In this document: piece by piece, positions 33,901-44,587 of the stretch
Layout of the letters: every line of letters begins with the position of its first letter
How positions within the stretch are numbered: position 1 is the first letter of the stretch
DNA from: Linum tenue
Taxonomy: Eukaryota > Streptophyta > Magnoliopsida > Malpighiales > Linaceae
Direction of reading: 5' to 3'
DNA length: 64,000 bases
Assembly: GCA_946122785.1 (NCBI GenBank)
Contig: CAMGYJ010000002.1
Location: forward strand, 24,650,492 to 24,714,491
Translations under genes and position numbers: made by a program
Notes under the pieces: generated by a model
Databases searched by the model: none
Told to the model about the DNA's origin: nothing
What the model saw: the letters and a program-made list of their open reading frames with translations, nothing else

Positions 33901-34233
33901 CCGCCATCCCTTCGGTGGCAGTACTCTGCCCCTTTTTTGAGGGCCGAGAGGGAGAGAAGTATCCTCCCCCCCAATGGGTCCTCGCTTCCTTTTCCGGTCG
34001 TCAATTAGATTTTTCCGACTCCCGGTATAACCTGATGGAGCTCCACCGTTTGGCGGGGTGCTCCGCCGCGATGCGCGACTCTTGAAGCACACCCGGGGGA
34101 TTGTAGCTGCCCTATACCAGTCCGCTTGATGATTTCGCAGGCTTGCCGCGAAGCAGGACGACAGCATCATCGTTATCCAATCGCCAAGCCAATAGGCAAA
34201 GCCGATGAGAGAGGAGAGAGCTCCTCTCAGCAT
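30955..34233 (-). CDS. LINE ORF1: DUF4283 and CCHC zinc-knuckle RNA-binding protein
   Basis: The 1092-residue frame encodes the nucleic-acid chaperone-like ORF1 protein. A DUF4283 domain covers about residues 395-580 (VIQFSLDEVQSTRLRAS, SWALKRSPWVIKDRVLILRN). A CCHC knuckle CYHCGRVGHARRDC is at residues 614-627. The C-terminal part is a basic, Pro/Gly-rich, probably disordered region. Plant LINE ORF1 proteins usually open close to DUF4283, so the first 350 or so residues are unusually long. They contain two copies of a KGWRF(W/Y)LP motif and may include translated 5' UTR. The true start is therefore uncertain; the ATG used (34233) directly follows an A-run 33 bp inside the element. Confidence 0.88.
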   Translation of the reverse strand: MLRGALSSLIGFAYWLGDWITMMLSSCFAASLRNHQADWYRAATIPRVCFKSRASRRSTPPNGGAPSGYTGSRKNLIDDRKRKRGPIGGEDTSLPLGPQKRGRVLPPKGWRFWLPPAMDLGVENSPVTHTKMNRNPTKNTFSERNKGWRFYLPTEVITEEEELLVPHPGSGLKSAHMTSSKDDHHRSMSITCWLTWDAGAQRPALSSRVIKAAAFTGEHCVGGGVRWSVKSKVIKSRQNRGTESKSVVTRLRRDSPCSKGGILCEFLSRMTRNGCEWRKSKSPSPTATQTVKSHGLDGIASKEAAYAAFLLIYTPLLRLLYHQYRQKLRGWTPPVAAASTTQSSIDQKSVAGTEILDCSSYKDADLGNINHAKGLVAPSGNEAPALILKPSPWEVPYNFTVEVDHLPSAFQWQARRMVHVAEDQVIQFSLDEVQSTRLRASRTLLGRLCTTDQLSTLELREALVDAWQIKGRVKVSMTNHGLYEIMLPNVEAKSWALKRSPWVIKDRVLILRNWMPAIPQQIFEEMSIAPFRIQLWGVQKDCCTKLFGRKMVSAAIGQVLESDIFACQESGERFIKVRAVVDFAKPLRSQLMAKSEDIDGFWVSLKYEFLPIFCYHCGRVGHARRDCTFDPPKGKERFGPHMSTKKLGRRVYDDDEGDNLRAGGPRQAVWFNRQGQAGTNTARTYVRDREVKMQGNRKTGDGVLPMAANNASQTSNGTRIRGVRSPPGKIASPRGFPIMKHPRVQLGRGRGGTLDKRDKANDHRKQKAVGRRGGEPRADAKENSSEMSGDSPGIRAATRRRRLLLDNDSDDDALDLDRGKHDEGLVDTTWAEPKLLKRLVPKPTLLGPGSPGGPVEAHNVLGEVSADGGGNPSVGLGSAQPPIPHNPTQAPARPTRRNKARLTKKSEGRAGPSKGGPKQCKSGGLNLSKPLDEVEAAGREACAAPSEEIIRALVSDNSDSEEDAGGFEIKRRAPASGPTPPAGQTKGRVSRVVAAFEAGLPSNTETQQCSLDQAGGAHLTPPDQVVIQGDGPDLDEYGTNLLNPVIGVRKRPLEVVDGDVGEMPSPKKQFVEDDETIDKVEEASLEWPQSDK

Positions 34234-34295
34234 TTTTTTTTTTTTTCACTTTTTTTTCTCTGATAAAGGGGAAAAGAGACAAATTACATAGTTTC

Positions 34296-34843
34296 AAGAT
34301 AGAATTCCTTAGGATTAATCCATCTCTATGTTAAGAAGAAAAGCAATATAGGTCAGTCACCATTGAATCTCGTAATGCTTGGTTGATTTAATCCTAATTG
34401 TAATTGGGAAATTTTGGTCTCGGTTTAAAATCCACGCTGTTCCGGGTCCAACTCAGCTACTAATAATAACCGTTGGTCAAAATCCACGCTGGCTACTGTA
34501 ATTGAAATAAATTAAATAAAAAAAATGGCTAATTAAGCAGAGTAGTGGACAGTGAGAAAGCACTAAGCGCGGAAAACGGTCACGTGATTAGATTAGGAAA
34601 GTCGCGCGTCGGCACCCCCTGATTCCCGCCATGGCCATTTTTTAAAACCCTAATCGTTGCTTCCCCTAAACGCCACCGCTCCTCATTTCATTTTTCCCGC
34701 TCCCCTAACGCTCCTTTTCCCCCCCACAATCACAATCCTTCCCTCCCTGCCATTGTTAAATTCCAAAACCCTATCCGGCTATCCCCACTTTCCTTCCCCA
34801 ATCCATCCATTGCCTCCTCTTCTTCACTTCTTCCCTCTCAAAA
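34296..34843. promoter_or_regulatory. Promoter and leader of the 137-residue protein gene
   Basis: AT-rich sequence directly after the LINE target site grades into a pyrimidine-rich leader (about 34650-34840) typical of plant 5' UTRs. The LINE lies about 565 bp upstream of the start codon, so it may have displaced distal promoter elements. Confidence 0.5.
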
Positions 34844-35257
34844 ATGGTGGGCATCTCCAGATCTCCCAAGCCGACCCACTGCTGCTTCCAACGCTACCTC
34901 AAGCCCGGCGCCCTCGCCCGTCTCAGGGACTCCAAAATCAGCGCCGCCAGATCTCTCCGACCCAAGTCTCCTCCGCCCCGTCCCGATTCTGATCACAACT
35001 CCCCTCCACGAGTTCCCTCATCCGACGGCGATGGCGTCCCCTGCTTTTCGGCAAAGCTGTACGGCCCTCGATCCCTAACCAGAAAGAAACTCGTCGCTGC
35101 TAGATCTGTCCTATTAGCCGCCGGCTTGGTCCCTTCCGATCTGGGTTTGGAATCGGCTAATGGTGGCGCCGCCGATAGTATTAGTAACAGCAGTAGTAGC
35201 AGCAATGGGTCTTTGATTAGTGTGTTGAATAGCGAAGTAGTTGTTGCTGCTCATTGA
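34844..35257 (+). CDS. Small plant protein of unknown function (137 aa)
   Basis: Single-exon frame with coding character: GC-rich codons in an AT-rich context, an A-rich and purine start context (AAAAATGGTGG), and a proper leader. The protein opens MVGISRSPKPTHCCFQRYLK, is basic in its first half (KPGALARLRDSKISA, SLTRKKLVAARS) and ends in a serine/asparagine-rich stretch (NSSSSSNGS). There are no transmembrane segments, and I do not recognise a signal peptide. The HCCFQRYLKPGALA-type opening looks like a short conserved plant family without known role, but I cannot name it. The antisense frame over the same region is a shadow. Confidence 0.75.
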   Translation: MVGISRSPKPTHCCFQRYLKPGALARLRDSKISAARSLRPKSPPPRPDSDHNSPPRVPSSDGDGVPCFSAKLYGPRSLTRKKLVAARSVLLAAGLVPSDLGLESANGGAADSISNSSSSSNGSLISVLNSEVVVAAH

Positions 35258-36995
35258 TTGGAAGTAGAGATTGGGGGAGTAGAGCATTGAATCCCTTTTC
35301 CTTGTAACTTCCAGTATAAATACAGTGTTGTTGTTAGCCCTCCTAGTAAATGATGCGCAATAAAGGATTTGATTCTTCACAGTGAAATTTCTTGGGTTTT
35401 GACATCTTGGAAAGGAAAATTTTGCATTTCTGATTCTCCATTTACTCAAATCGTACCCATTCCTTATCTGCAATTCGTTTGAGGGTTCAATGATCAGCGC
35501 AACGAGGCATCGTTTTGCTTTAGAGAATTGTGCTTCTGGATCAACTCTCTGTTCATGTGTATCGAATGTCATACTGGTTTTACCTATCCTGTATCCAACA
35601 GTTGCTTGAACTTTACCTGTGTTGTACATTATTAGGGTTGGGGAAAGGCGGAATCTTCAATTGAAAGTGTTGTTTCTGGCCAATCTTCTCAGTTTTTATG
35701 TGCAGAAGTAGAAGATATTGCTAACCCTCGCTGCATAACTACGGCATTAACTCTCTACTTATTCATTTACCCCTTTTGGTATGAAGGTACTGTTAGCATT
35801 GTTGTTATCCATTTTGCTGTGCTTCATTCAGTTGTAAGCTTGATGGATAATTGATTCAAACTGATGATTGAATTACACTAATCCCTTTATTGCATACCGG
35901 TGTATAGCCAAGCAGGGAAACTGGCATGTGTTTGTGGTGTTTGCAAAAGGGCATTTCTAAGTATTAATGGGTGGACAATTTGAGCAGGTCAAGTAACCAT
36001 GTGCATGAGAAGAAGTAGAAGAGTATGTTGTTTCTGAAACTTTGGCACTTCCCAAGTGTTGCAGGAGGGAAGTTAACTCTTCTCAACCATGGGTGATTGT
36101 GGTTACGGTGAAAACGATTTGCTAGCAGCTAGCATCCATTGTTTTAAGTCTGTGTTTGCTTTCAACAGTCATGGTGACGAATGCGCAAAATAAGCACATT
36201 CATGTTTCTCATTTTCTTCTCCTCATATACTTATCACGAATCTTATGTATTGGTAACTCACAGTTGTTAATGATTTCTTTCTGCTTGTGTCTCTTTGTTT
36301 CCTTGCTATGCAAACTCATTTATCAAGCTAGTCATTGCAGCATCAAAGGGTATTGCCTAAGCATGTTGCTGACAGTATCTTGCGGTTAAAGGGGATCGGA
36401 GACTGTGGAGCCTGCAGGACGAGAGGCATCAAACCTCCTTTTCCGCAACTTCCTTCAGTCGTGAGGTAACTGCAGAGCCTTGAACAGTCTAGTCCCATGG
36501 TTTGATTGATAGCCTCTAACTCGTTAGCACATCTCCTTCCATGTTGCATCTCTTAATAGGATAGACGATTACAAATGTCAACAGGAAAACACTAGCGTCA
36601 ATCATCATCATTGCATAATGACGAATGCAGAATTTGGAGGCAGTGACAGATGATAAAATGACAAAAAATACTACGCTTGTACCATGCCGCAGTACTCTTG
36701 AGGAATCAGACAGAGATGGTTCATGGAATCTTACTCATAAAGCGAATGAGAAAACGATTGTTTGGTGGTTTCTGTGAGATGTGGCCAAGGGTTCGACGAG
36801 ACGTTTGCTTGGGACAATGGTTCATAACCAGTCGCAGTTAGCAGAGGTTGAGACGGCATTCAATGAATGAATGTGCAGAGAAACAGAACCGAACGGGTGG
36901 CGGATGGGTGATGGTTCCTTGTTGCAGCAGTCGCCACTTTGCTTAGTCTCAATCGGGCGATGTACGATGAAGGGAACCAATCCAAGGAAAGATGT
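35258..36995. other. 3' UTR and spacer; no further gene recognised
   Basis: Downstream sequence of the small gene. A minus-strand stretch at about 36380-36545 (LEAINQTMGLDCSRLCSYL) could be an exon or remnant of something, but I find no supporting neighbours or recognised domain. Confidence 0.4.
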
Positions 36996-37003
36996 ATTAG
37001 CGG
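36996..37003. repeat. Target site ATTAGCGG, first of three copies
   Basis: The 8-mer ATTAGCGG occurs at 36996-37003, 37606-37613 and 38719-38726, exactly bordering two adjacent hAT elements. Confidence 0.95.
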
Positions 37004-37605
37004 TAGGGCTGCAAATGAGCCAAGCCGCTCGCGAGCAACTCGGCGTTCGAATCGGAAAAAACTCGTTCGACACTCGACTCGTTGTTTAACAAGCCGGCTC
37101 GCGAGCTGGCTCGTTAGTAAACGAGCCAAGCTTGAGCTAGGCCATGCTCGACTTGATAAGCTCGTGAGCTAGCTTGACTCAGTGGCTTGTTGAGCTAAGC
37201 TCGCGAGCTGGCTTGTTTAAAGCTTGTGGAAGGATTAATTACTTTTCTGAACATGAAAATTATCTTGTTAATAAGGATGTGTATGGAAGTTAGATGTTAT
37301 TTTTAGTTTTTAGTGTTATTTTTATCATTTTTAATTTCTAATGTTCTTATTTGTACACAATTTTCAGCAAGAATAGTTTCAAATCGAGCTTATCTTGAGC
37401 CGAGCTTGTACTCAGCTTGACAAGCTGTGTTAATGAGTATTTACCGAGCTTTATCGAGCCGAGCTCGAGCTGGATTATTTTTAATCGAGTCAAGCTCGAG
37501 CTCGAGCTGGATGATGAAAATTCGAGCTCGAGCTAAAAAATTTATAAACGAGTCGAGCTCAAGCTAAGCAAAAACTTGACTCGACTCGGCTCGTTTGCAG
37601 CCCTA
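37004..37605. mobile_element. Non-autonomous hAT-type element, TIR TAGGGCTGCAAA
   Basis: It begins TAGGGCTGCAAATGAGCC and ends with GGCTCGTTTGCAGCCCTA, with ATTAGCGG on both sides. Subterminal sequences are dense in GAGCTCGAGCT and AGCTCGCGAGC motifs in both orientations. The AT-rich centre encodes nothing. Confidence 0.94.
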
Positions 37606-37613
37606 ATTAGCGG

Positions 37614-38718
37614 CATGGTAAAGAAAACCGGAAATCAGGCCAGTGACGAAACAGCACCCTACCAGCGCTTATTCTACCGTACCGGCCGGTATTAACAGCG
37701 TAACCGGCATTTCTCGGTATGTCGTCTGGTTTACATCAAACTGGTCATAGACGAAGTCGACGAGACGTCCCCGTCTCATGCGACAAAAAAAAAAAAAACG
37801 ATAAGGGACTAATTCTGCTAACCCTAATCGATTCTTCTTCACCCTTCTCTCCAAAGTCCAAAATTTGTTCACTTCACACTTCACCTGCCGCAGCGGCGCA
37901 GCCGTTCCTCTTTTCTCCAGATCGTCGCCTGCTTGCTCGTGACGTGAAGAAGAGCTCGCCGCCGCCGCCGATCGATTTCCAGTCTCCATCGCAGCCTACC
38001 CCTCCAGTTCTTCTCCAGTTCTCTAGCAGTCCGATCAATTTTCGCCGATCGACGCCGCCTCCTGCACTTTGTCTTCTCCAGCAGTCCGGCCACCGACGAG
38101 CTCGTGAATAAGTCAATAAGAGTCAAAAGAACGCCGCCTCCGCCGCCTGTGCTCGACCTCCCCTGCCTCTGGCGATTGGCGAGATGGGCCGAGGACGAGC
38201 CTGCTGTTGTGCTGAGCCTCCCTCTCCGCCGCGAAGAGCGCCCAAGCCTCCCTCTCCGCTGCGCCGGGCCTCCCCCTCCGCTGCGCCAAGCCTGCCGCTG
38301 GTTGGACTTTGGAAATCAGGTAGGGAGATTGGAAATCCATGTTGGTGGATGAAAAGTGTTTGAAATTTTGGTTTTCAATTAGATAAGGAGAGTGGAATGA
38401 AATTTGGTGGATGAAAAGTGTTTGAAAAGTGTTTGAAATTTTGGTTTTCAATAATGTTGCAGTTTGTTGATTGTTATATTAAATATGCCTATTTAGTTTA
38501 TTCAAGTTTGTTATCCGGTATATTCCGGTTTTATTCTGGTATTATTCCGAAACGGTATCCTGAATCTGCCGGTACGGTTTTTTAACCAAAAAAAAAATAT
38601 TATTTAATTGAAAAAATGGTATTTTGCCGGTACACAACGATTGAACCACGGTAGTACCACAAAATACCCTACCACTGGCGGATCCGGTATGACTTCCGGT
38701 ACGGTTTCCTTTACCATG
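37614..38718. mobile_element. hAT-type element, CATGGTAAAG family, copy 1
   Basis: It begins CATGGTAAAGAAAACCGG and ends CCGGTACGGTTTCCTTTACCATG, flanked by ATTAGCGG (37606-37613, 38719-38726); the left copy is shared with the preceding hAT element. The right terminal ~210 bp (38508-38718), full of CCGGTA motifs, is shared with the copies at 43308-44587 and 48855-49887. The interior (about 37780-38310) is GC-rich and specific to this copy, starting like a plant gene leader (AACCCTAATCG). Confidence 0.92.
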
Positions 38719-38749
38719 ATTAGCGGTCGAAAACACAGAAATTTGTGAC

Positions 38750-39005
38750 TGTCAAACAACGCTACGTAAATACTAAAGAACACAGAATTTAACGTGGTAT
38801 CCTCAACGAGTATCGTTGAGACTAATCTACGGAGAGGAGCAACCTCTCGGAGTCAATCGTATTACCTAGCTTAGAATCACTCGAGGTTTACAGACAACAC
38901 AATACACATATATATAGTGGTCTACAATCCCTAAGCTTGCGGAAGATTGTAATTAACCTAATTAACTGGATGGTTAATTACAATCTAATACCCAAACTTC
39001 TAACA
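38750..39005 (-). repeat. 3' LTR of copia-3
   Basis: Plus-strand reading TGTCAAACAACG...CTTCTAACA. A TATATATA stretch at about 38909-38917 is a plausible TATA box for minus-strand LTR transcription. Confidence 0.9.
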
Positions 39006-42000
39006 GCCTCCCTCAAATTGATGAAGCTTTCGCAACATCAATTTGTAAGCTAAAAACCAGTGACGAGCAGTGGCTACAACCTTTATCAACAAATCAACAG
39101 TCTGCTCTTCTAATGTAATGTACGATAACTCCACTTGACCTTCTGAAACCAGCTGCCGGATGTAGTGCACATGAACTTCAATATGCTTCGTGCGATCATG
39201 AAGAACAGGGTTGTAGCAATTCTAATAGCACTCGTATTGTCCGAAGTAACCTCTGACATGGAGCGATACTCAGCCTCAGTAGAAGATTTAGATACCCGTT
39301 CTTGTTTCTTACACCGTCAGGAAATAAAGAATTGCCCCACTTTCACACACCAACCAGAAGTAGACCGCTTAGTATCTAAACAGCTTGCGTAATCAGCATC
39401 AGCAAAAGCTTCTATAGTAGGCGTTCCTGAAGTAGGAAATAGAAGACCCACCTCTTGAGTCCCTTGCAAATACCGGAGTATCCGATTGACAACAACCAGA
39501 TGAGTTGTCATGGGAGCCTGCATGAATTGACTGACTACCTGTACCGCATAACAGATATCAGGGCGCGTATGAGTGAGATAAATAAGACTGCCCACTATAC
39601 TCCGATAAAAAGACCCGTCAGGCAAAGGATAACCATCAATTTGCCGAAGCTTAAGATTTTGGTCCATTGGAGTTGCACAAGGAGCACAATCATCCATATG
39701 CGCTGTCTCGAGTAAGTCCACAATATACTTCTGTTGATAAACCATCAAACCCGCTGCCGATCGGTGGACCTCCAATCCTAAAAAATAAGAGAGATCTCCC
39801 AACTCTTTAAGATTAAACGATGAATGAAGTTCCTGAGTCAACATCCGAATGCCATCTACATCATCCCCACTGATCACCATATCATCAACATAGATTAGAA
39901 GAATAGTAATCCCATGGACCGTGCGACGAGTAAATAGGGAAGGATCATTGTTGCTCTAAATAAACCCAATCCGGTGAATCGTATCGTGAAACTTATCAAA
40001 CCAGGCCAGCGGTGCCTGTTTCAGACCATACAAAGAACGTCGCAGGCGACAAACTTTTGATTTATCTCCCTTGGAGTACTCAGGCGGACACTCCATATAA
40101 ATGGTTTCCTTCAGATCCCCATGGAGAAACACATTCTTAACATCCAGCTGCTGTAAAGTCCACCCCCGTAAGCAGCAACAACAAGTAAGGTGCGCACAAC
40201 CTGCATTTTTGCAACTGGTGCAAAGGTCTCATTATAATCAATCTCAAACTCTTGCTTAAAGCCTTGAGCAACAACCTGAGCATGAAAACGCTCTATAGAT
40301 CCATCCGGATTCAACTTCACAGTATAAACCCATCGAGAACCAATAACAGGATATTCAGGACGTCTATCCACCACATCCCACGTATGAGAGGCCTCCAAGG
40401 CCGCAAACTCAACGTCCATAGCGTCATCCCAACAAGCCTGACCATGGGCTTGTTTGTAGGATGCAGGAACAAGGACATGAGTAGTAGCAAAAGCCACAAA
40501 ATTATTGTGGCGTGGTGGTGGTTGTCCCTTTGTAGCACGCAAGGAACGATGCAAAGGGACCGGAGACGACGGTGGTGACGGAGACATAGAAGACCCGAAC
40601 GAGGATCCCGAATGATCCGAATCAGAATCAGTGGACAAGTGAAGGGGCGCAGGAGAGGATGAGGGCGAAGTGGAAGCGGAGCCAGACGAAGAGGGAGAAG
40701 GAGGATCCAGGGGAGCTGGGGCAGGAGTAGAAGCAGCAGGGAAATCGGCCATCACACGAAAGAGATCAGTAGCTAATTGTCGCTCCACCGCCGAATGAGA
40801 GAAGTACATAAGATGTTCCAGAAAAACAACATCACAAGAGATGCGTACGCGACGATTAACCACATCAAAACACACATATCCCTTGTGCTTCTCACTGTAG
40901 CCAACAAACACACATTTAACCGCTTTAGGAGCAAACTTATGACGTTCACGACGTGGCAAAAGGACATAGCAGACACAGCGAAAGACCCTCAACCAGTCAT
41001 AGTTAGGCAGCCGCTGATAAAGGGCTTGAAACGGACTTCTGTGATTTAATACGGCAGTCGGCTGCCTATTGATAAAGTACACAACCGTATGAATCACTTC
41101 GACCCAAAAACCAGTAGGGACATTAGACTGAAAAAGTAGAGCACGAGCAAGTTCGAGCACATGACGATGCTTGCGCTCCACAAGTCCATTATGCTGAGAA
41201 ACTCCCGGACACGACTGCTGCGGTAAAATGCCTCGATCACGAAACACCTCCTGAAGTGGTCCAGATGTAAACTCACTGCCAGGATCAGATCGCAAAATTT
41301 TAACAGAACGACCAAACTGCGTTTGAACCATGGCAAAAAAATTCCTTGGCTGCAGCAAGTAAACCCATCTGCCGTAAAAAATAGACCCACGTATAACGGG
41401 TGACATGATCAACAAAGAGCACAAAATAACAAAAACCAACACGTGATGTCACTGGAGCAGGCCCCCATAAATCAGTATGAACTAACGCAAAAGGTTCAGA
41501 ATACTTCGTACTACTCAAACTGAATGAATGTTGAGAAAGTTTAGCCTCAACACAATGAACACAATCCCGAGAATCCACAGAAGGAACAGAACCCGATAAC
41601 AGCTTGATTTTAAACATATCCAACAATCGAGCCGAATTGGGATGGCCTAACCGACGATGCCACAAATCCCAACTAGAAAGTTTAACAGAAAAACAAGAGT
41701 CCTCCGCAGCTCGCGGCATTGCACTGTCACCTTGAACACCGCCACCAGCACCCGACGCCATACACAACATCTCACGTGGCCCCCCATGCAGCGAGTTACG
41801 AGAGTAAGAATCCAAGGTGTAGACACGCCCATTCTTAGTCCCTCGGCCGATCACCGCCCCCGACGTCGTGTCCTGTACAACACAGCTATGCGAATCAAAT
41901 GTAACACGACACCCATCTTCGGCTAGCTGACCAACGGAAACCAGGCTAGGAACTAGACCAATGCCCTTAGCAGGGAGACATGTATCATCAGCTACTTGTA

Positions 42001-43227
42001 ACTGAACTTGTGGAGTCGGTTTTAAACCAGTGAAAGAAGATCGACAACTAGTCATGTGATTAAACGCGGCGGAATCGAGATGCCAAGAAGAAGAAGAAGA
42101 AGAAGAGAGAGGCATACCCGTGGTACACACTGAACCCAAAACAGAAGGAAGAGTTTCCTTAAGCACTTCTTGCATTAGATGACGAAGAGACTCACGAGAG
42201 AAAGCAGCTTCTGATGACAGCGAAGGTCCAACAACCTGCCCAGCAACCGCCGTCGCATAAGCTGGAGCCCCACAACCAGCACCCGAAGAAGACCAAGACG
42301 CCCGAGAACGGCCACGTCGCGCAAGAATCGGGCAGTCCCCGATCAAATGCCCCTCCTTTTTGCAATAATTACAAGCAATACGCTTGGGACATCGACGTTG
42401 AACATGTCCGGGTTCATGACAGAAGTGATAAATAATGGTACCAGGAGATGAATTTTGAAATCGAGGCCGATCCGTAGCAGCAAAAGCCGGGGCAGATTCC
42501 GCAGGAGCTGAAGGCAGTCCACCAGTTCCAGGAGAAGCAACAACAACATTTCCAGGAGAAGCAACAACAAACGCGGACGAACCCGCCGAGTCCAAGGAAT
42601 GAACGTCAAGCTTTACTTGACTACGCAACCGCGTCTCTTCACGTATAAGTTCTCCCAAAACTTCCTCGATCGTAGAAACATTACGATGAAGAAGGGAGGA
42701 ACGAATACCTTCAAATTCAGCACGAAGATTCATCAAAAAATACATGAGACGCGAGCTAGCCTTCTCCTTCAAGACTTCCGACGAAGCGGCAGCAAAAACA
42801 GACGCCGCAGTCAGCAGATCAAGTTCTGTCCTTAAACTGACCAAAGCTTGATACTAGGAGCGCACGTCCAGGTCACCCTGATGAAGGTGAGCAATATCGA
42901 CCTCCAATTCAAACTTGCGGGAAGCGCTAGTCTGAGAATGCAACGCAGTGAGATGAACCCACATAGCATGAGCCGTTGTGAACCCGCGGAGAATAAGAGC
43001 AATCGCAGGCTCAACAGAACCAGCAATCAAGGTAATAACTTGAGCATTCTGAATCGCCCATTCATCCTTTTCTGGGCAGTCGCACTAGCAGCAGGCTCTG
43101 GCCGTGAGCCATCGAGAATCGGGAGAAGCCTACGACCCTGAACAAAGACCCGGAACTGAAACTCCCACAGCGAAAAATTCCGTCCATTAAACTTGACAGC
43201 AACGGTGTCAATCTTCGACGGGTCCAT
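39006..43227 (-). pseudogene. Copia-3 Gag-Pol polyprotein, frameshifted
   Basis: Gag starts MDPSKIDTVAVKFNGRNFSLW at 43227 and shifts frame near 43075. The second gag part has two zinc knuckles (CHEPGHVQRRC and CNYCKKEGHLIGDC, about 42420-42340). The protease site is WHLDSAAFNHMT, with Ala in place of the usual Gly after Asp-Ser. Integrase has the HHCC region (LWHRRLGHPNSARL, CVHCVEAKL), HTDLWGP, a frame change near 41400, then LRSDPGSEF in place of the usual DNG, and NGLVERKHRH. Reverse transcriptase begins WVYTVKLNPDGSIERF and is broken after FAPVAKMQVVRTL. It resumes in another frame with YVDD at 39892-39881 (minus) and TRPDICYAVQVVSQFM. RNase H ends in remnants near 39006-39317. Confidence 0.9.
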
Positions 43228-43307
43228 CGAGCAATAGACAAAGGACCACTGATCAACAAATAATACCCAACCGAACAGAGAGAAGACAACAACACACTCG
43301 CAGCCAC

Positions 43308-44587
43308 CAAGGACCAGGATACCGTACCGGACCGGCCGGTCGTACCGGAAAAACCGGAAACCGGACCTGGCCCGGCACAACATGGCCTTTGTACCATCCA
43401 AGAGGCTGCCGGGCGGTTTTTACGGTTGGACCGCAACCGGCCGAAATTTCGGCCGGTTTTATTAAAACCCGCGGTCCCTTTAATTTAAATGAAACGGCGC
43501 CGTTTTGACCAAGTAAAAAAAAAAAAAAAAAAAGAGAAGCAGAGACAAAAGTCGAAACCCTACCTTCGGCTGCTGCTGGCTATCGCTTCTCTCCTCACTC
43601 TCCTCTCATCTCCCCCGCGCCGCTCTGCCTTTCCATCCAAACTCCTTTCCATTTTTGCATTTTCTCACCACCGGCGAGTGGCGACAGCGGCGTCCCCAGC
43701 ATCCAAACACCACCGGCGACTCGTCCTCCCCAGCAACTCGTTCACAGCCGCGCCGCGCCGGAGGAGAAAGACGGTTCGGCTGCTCCAGGTGACCTCGGCG
43801 ACTCGTCCTCCCCAGCAACTCGTTCACACTTCACAGCCGCGCCGCGCCGGAGGAGAAAGACGATTCGGCTGCTCCAGGTGACCTCGGCGACTCGTCCTCC
43901 CCAGCAACTCGTTCACAGCCGCGCCGCGCCGGAGGAGAAGGACGGTTCGGCTGCTCCAGGTGACCTCCTTCCCCCTGCTCCAGGTGACCTCCTTCCCCCT
44001 GCTCCAGGTCACTAATAATTCCATCCAAAGAAAATCAAAGAGCAAGGCTAGGAAAAAATTGTCGATACAAATTCAATCTTTCTTTCTGCTAGCTGGCTGC
44101 TATGCTACATAGCAACTCTAAAGGATTAGATTCAATCCAATATTCCAACCTAAATTCAAATAGAGAATTATATTCCACTTGCTCCAGTTTAATTATTGGC
44201 TAAATAAATTGGCTAAATAACTTGTGATTTGTGGAACATTAAGCTTGTGATTTGTGAACATTAAGCTTGTGGTTTTTGTACTAGTTTCTAAAAATGTATT
44301 TGGATGATTATGAGGTTTATTAGGTATTGAAATCTCGCACTTTGTTGAATGTTACCTAAGCTTATTTACTCTTTTACAGTTTCTTAGGCGGTATAATCCG
44401 GTTTTATTCCGGTATTTTCCCGGTATGGTACCCTAATTTTGTCGGTACGGTTTTTTAACAAAAAAATATTTTTTTTATTCCAAAAACGGTATTTTCCGGT
44501 AGGAAACGGTTGAACCATGGTTGTACCACGATTTACCATACCAAAAACGATTCCGGTTTGATGTCCGGTACGGTTTCGTAATCCATG
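43308..44587. mobile_element. hAT-type element, CATGGTAAAG family, copy 2 (inside copia-3)
   Basis: A perfect GCAGCCAC duplication flanks it (43300-43307, 44588-44595). The right end GGTACGGTTTCGTAATCCATG matches the family; the left end CAAGGACCAGGATACCGTACC is more diverged. The right ~200 bp is shared with copies 1 and 3. The interior (about 43480-44010) is GC-rich, specific to this copy, and contains a minisatellite. It interrupts the copia-3 leader upstream of gag, so it inserted after copia-3. Confidence 0.9.
43718..44010 (+). repeat. Minisatellite of ~82-90 bp units in hAT copy 2
   Basis: Three units start at about 43718, 43799 and 43891. Each runs from GACTCGTCCTCCCCAGCAAC through GCCGCGCCGCGCCGGAGGAG to CGGCTGCTCCAGGTGACCTC. 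The second unit has an 8-bp extra ACTTCACA. The array ends in two short CTTCCCCCTGCTCCAGGT repeats. Confidence 0.88.

Larger units (their letters stand above)
26817..34278 (-). mobile_element. Full-length L1-type LINE with two open reading frames
   Basis: On the minus strand the element runs from 34278 to a poly(A) tail of 11 residues (T run at 26817-26827). A perfect 17-bp target duplication ACAAATTACATAGTTTC lies at 26800-26816 and 34279-34295, the hallmark of target-primed reverse transcription. ORF1 (1092 codons) and ORF2 (1364 codons) are both open from end to end and overlap by ATGA. Endonuclease, reverse transcriptase and RNase H motifs are complete. Nothing in the sequence rules out activity. 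Confidence 0.97.

Noticed and set aside
35114..35629. 171-codon minus-strand frame
   Set aside because: Antisense shadow over the 137-residue gene and its 3' UTR; no family features.
36343..36549. Minus-strand 68-codon frame with a possible splice site
   Set aside because: No recognised domain and no consistent neighbouring exons; may be a remnant but cannot be supported.
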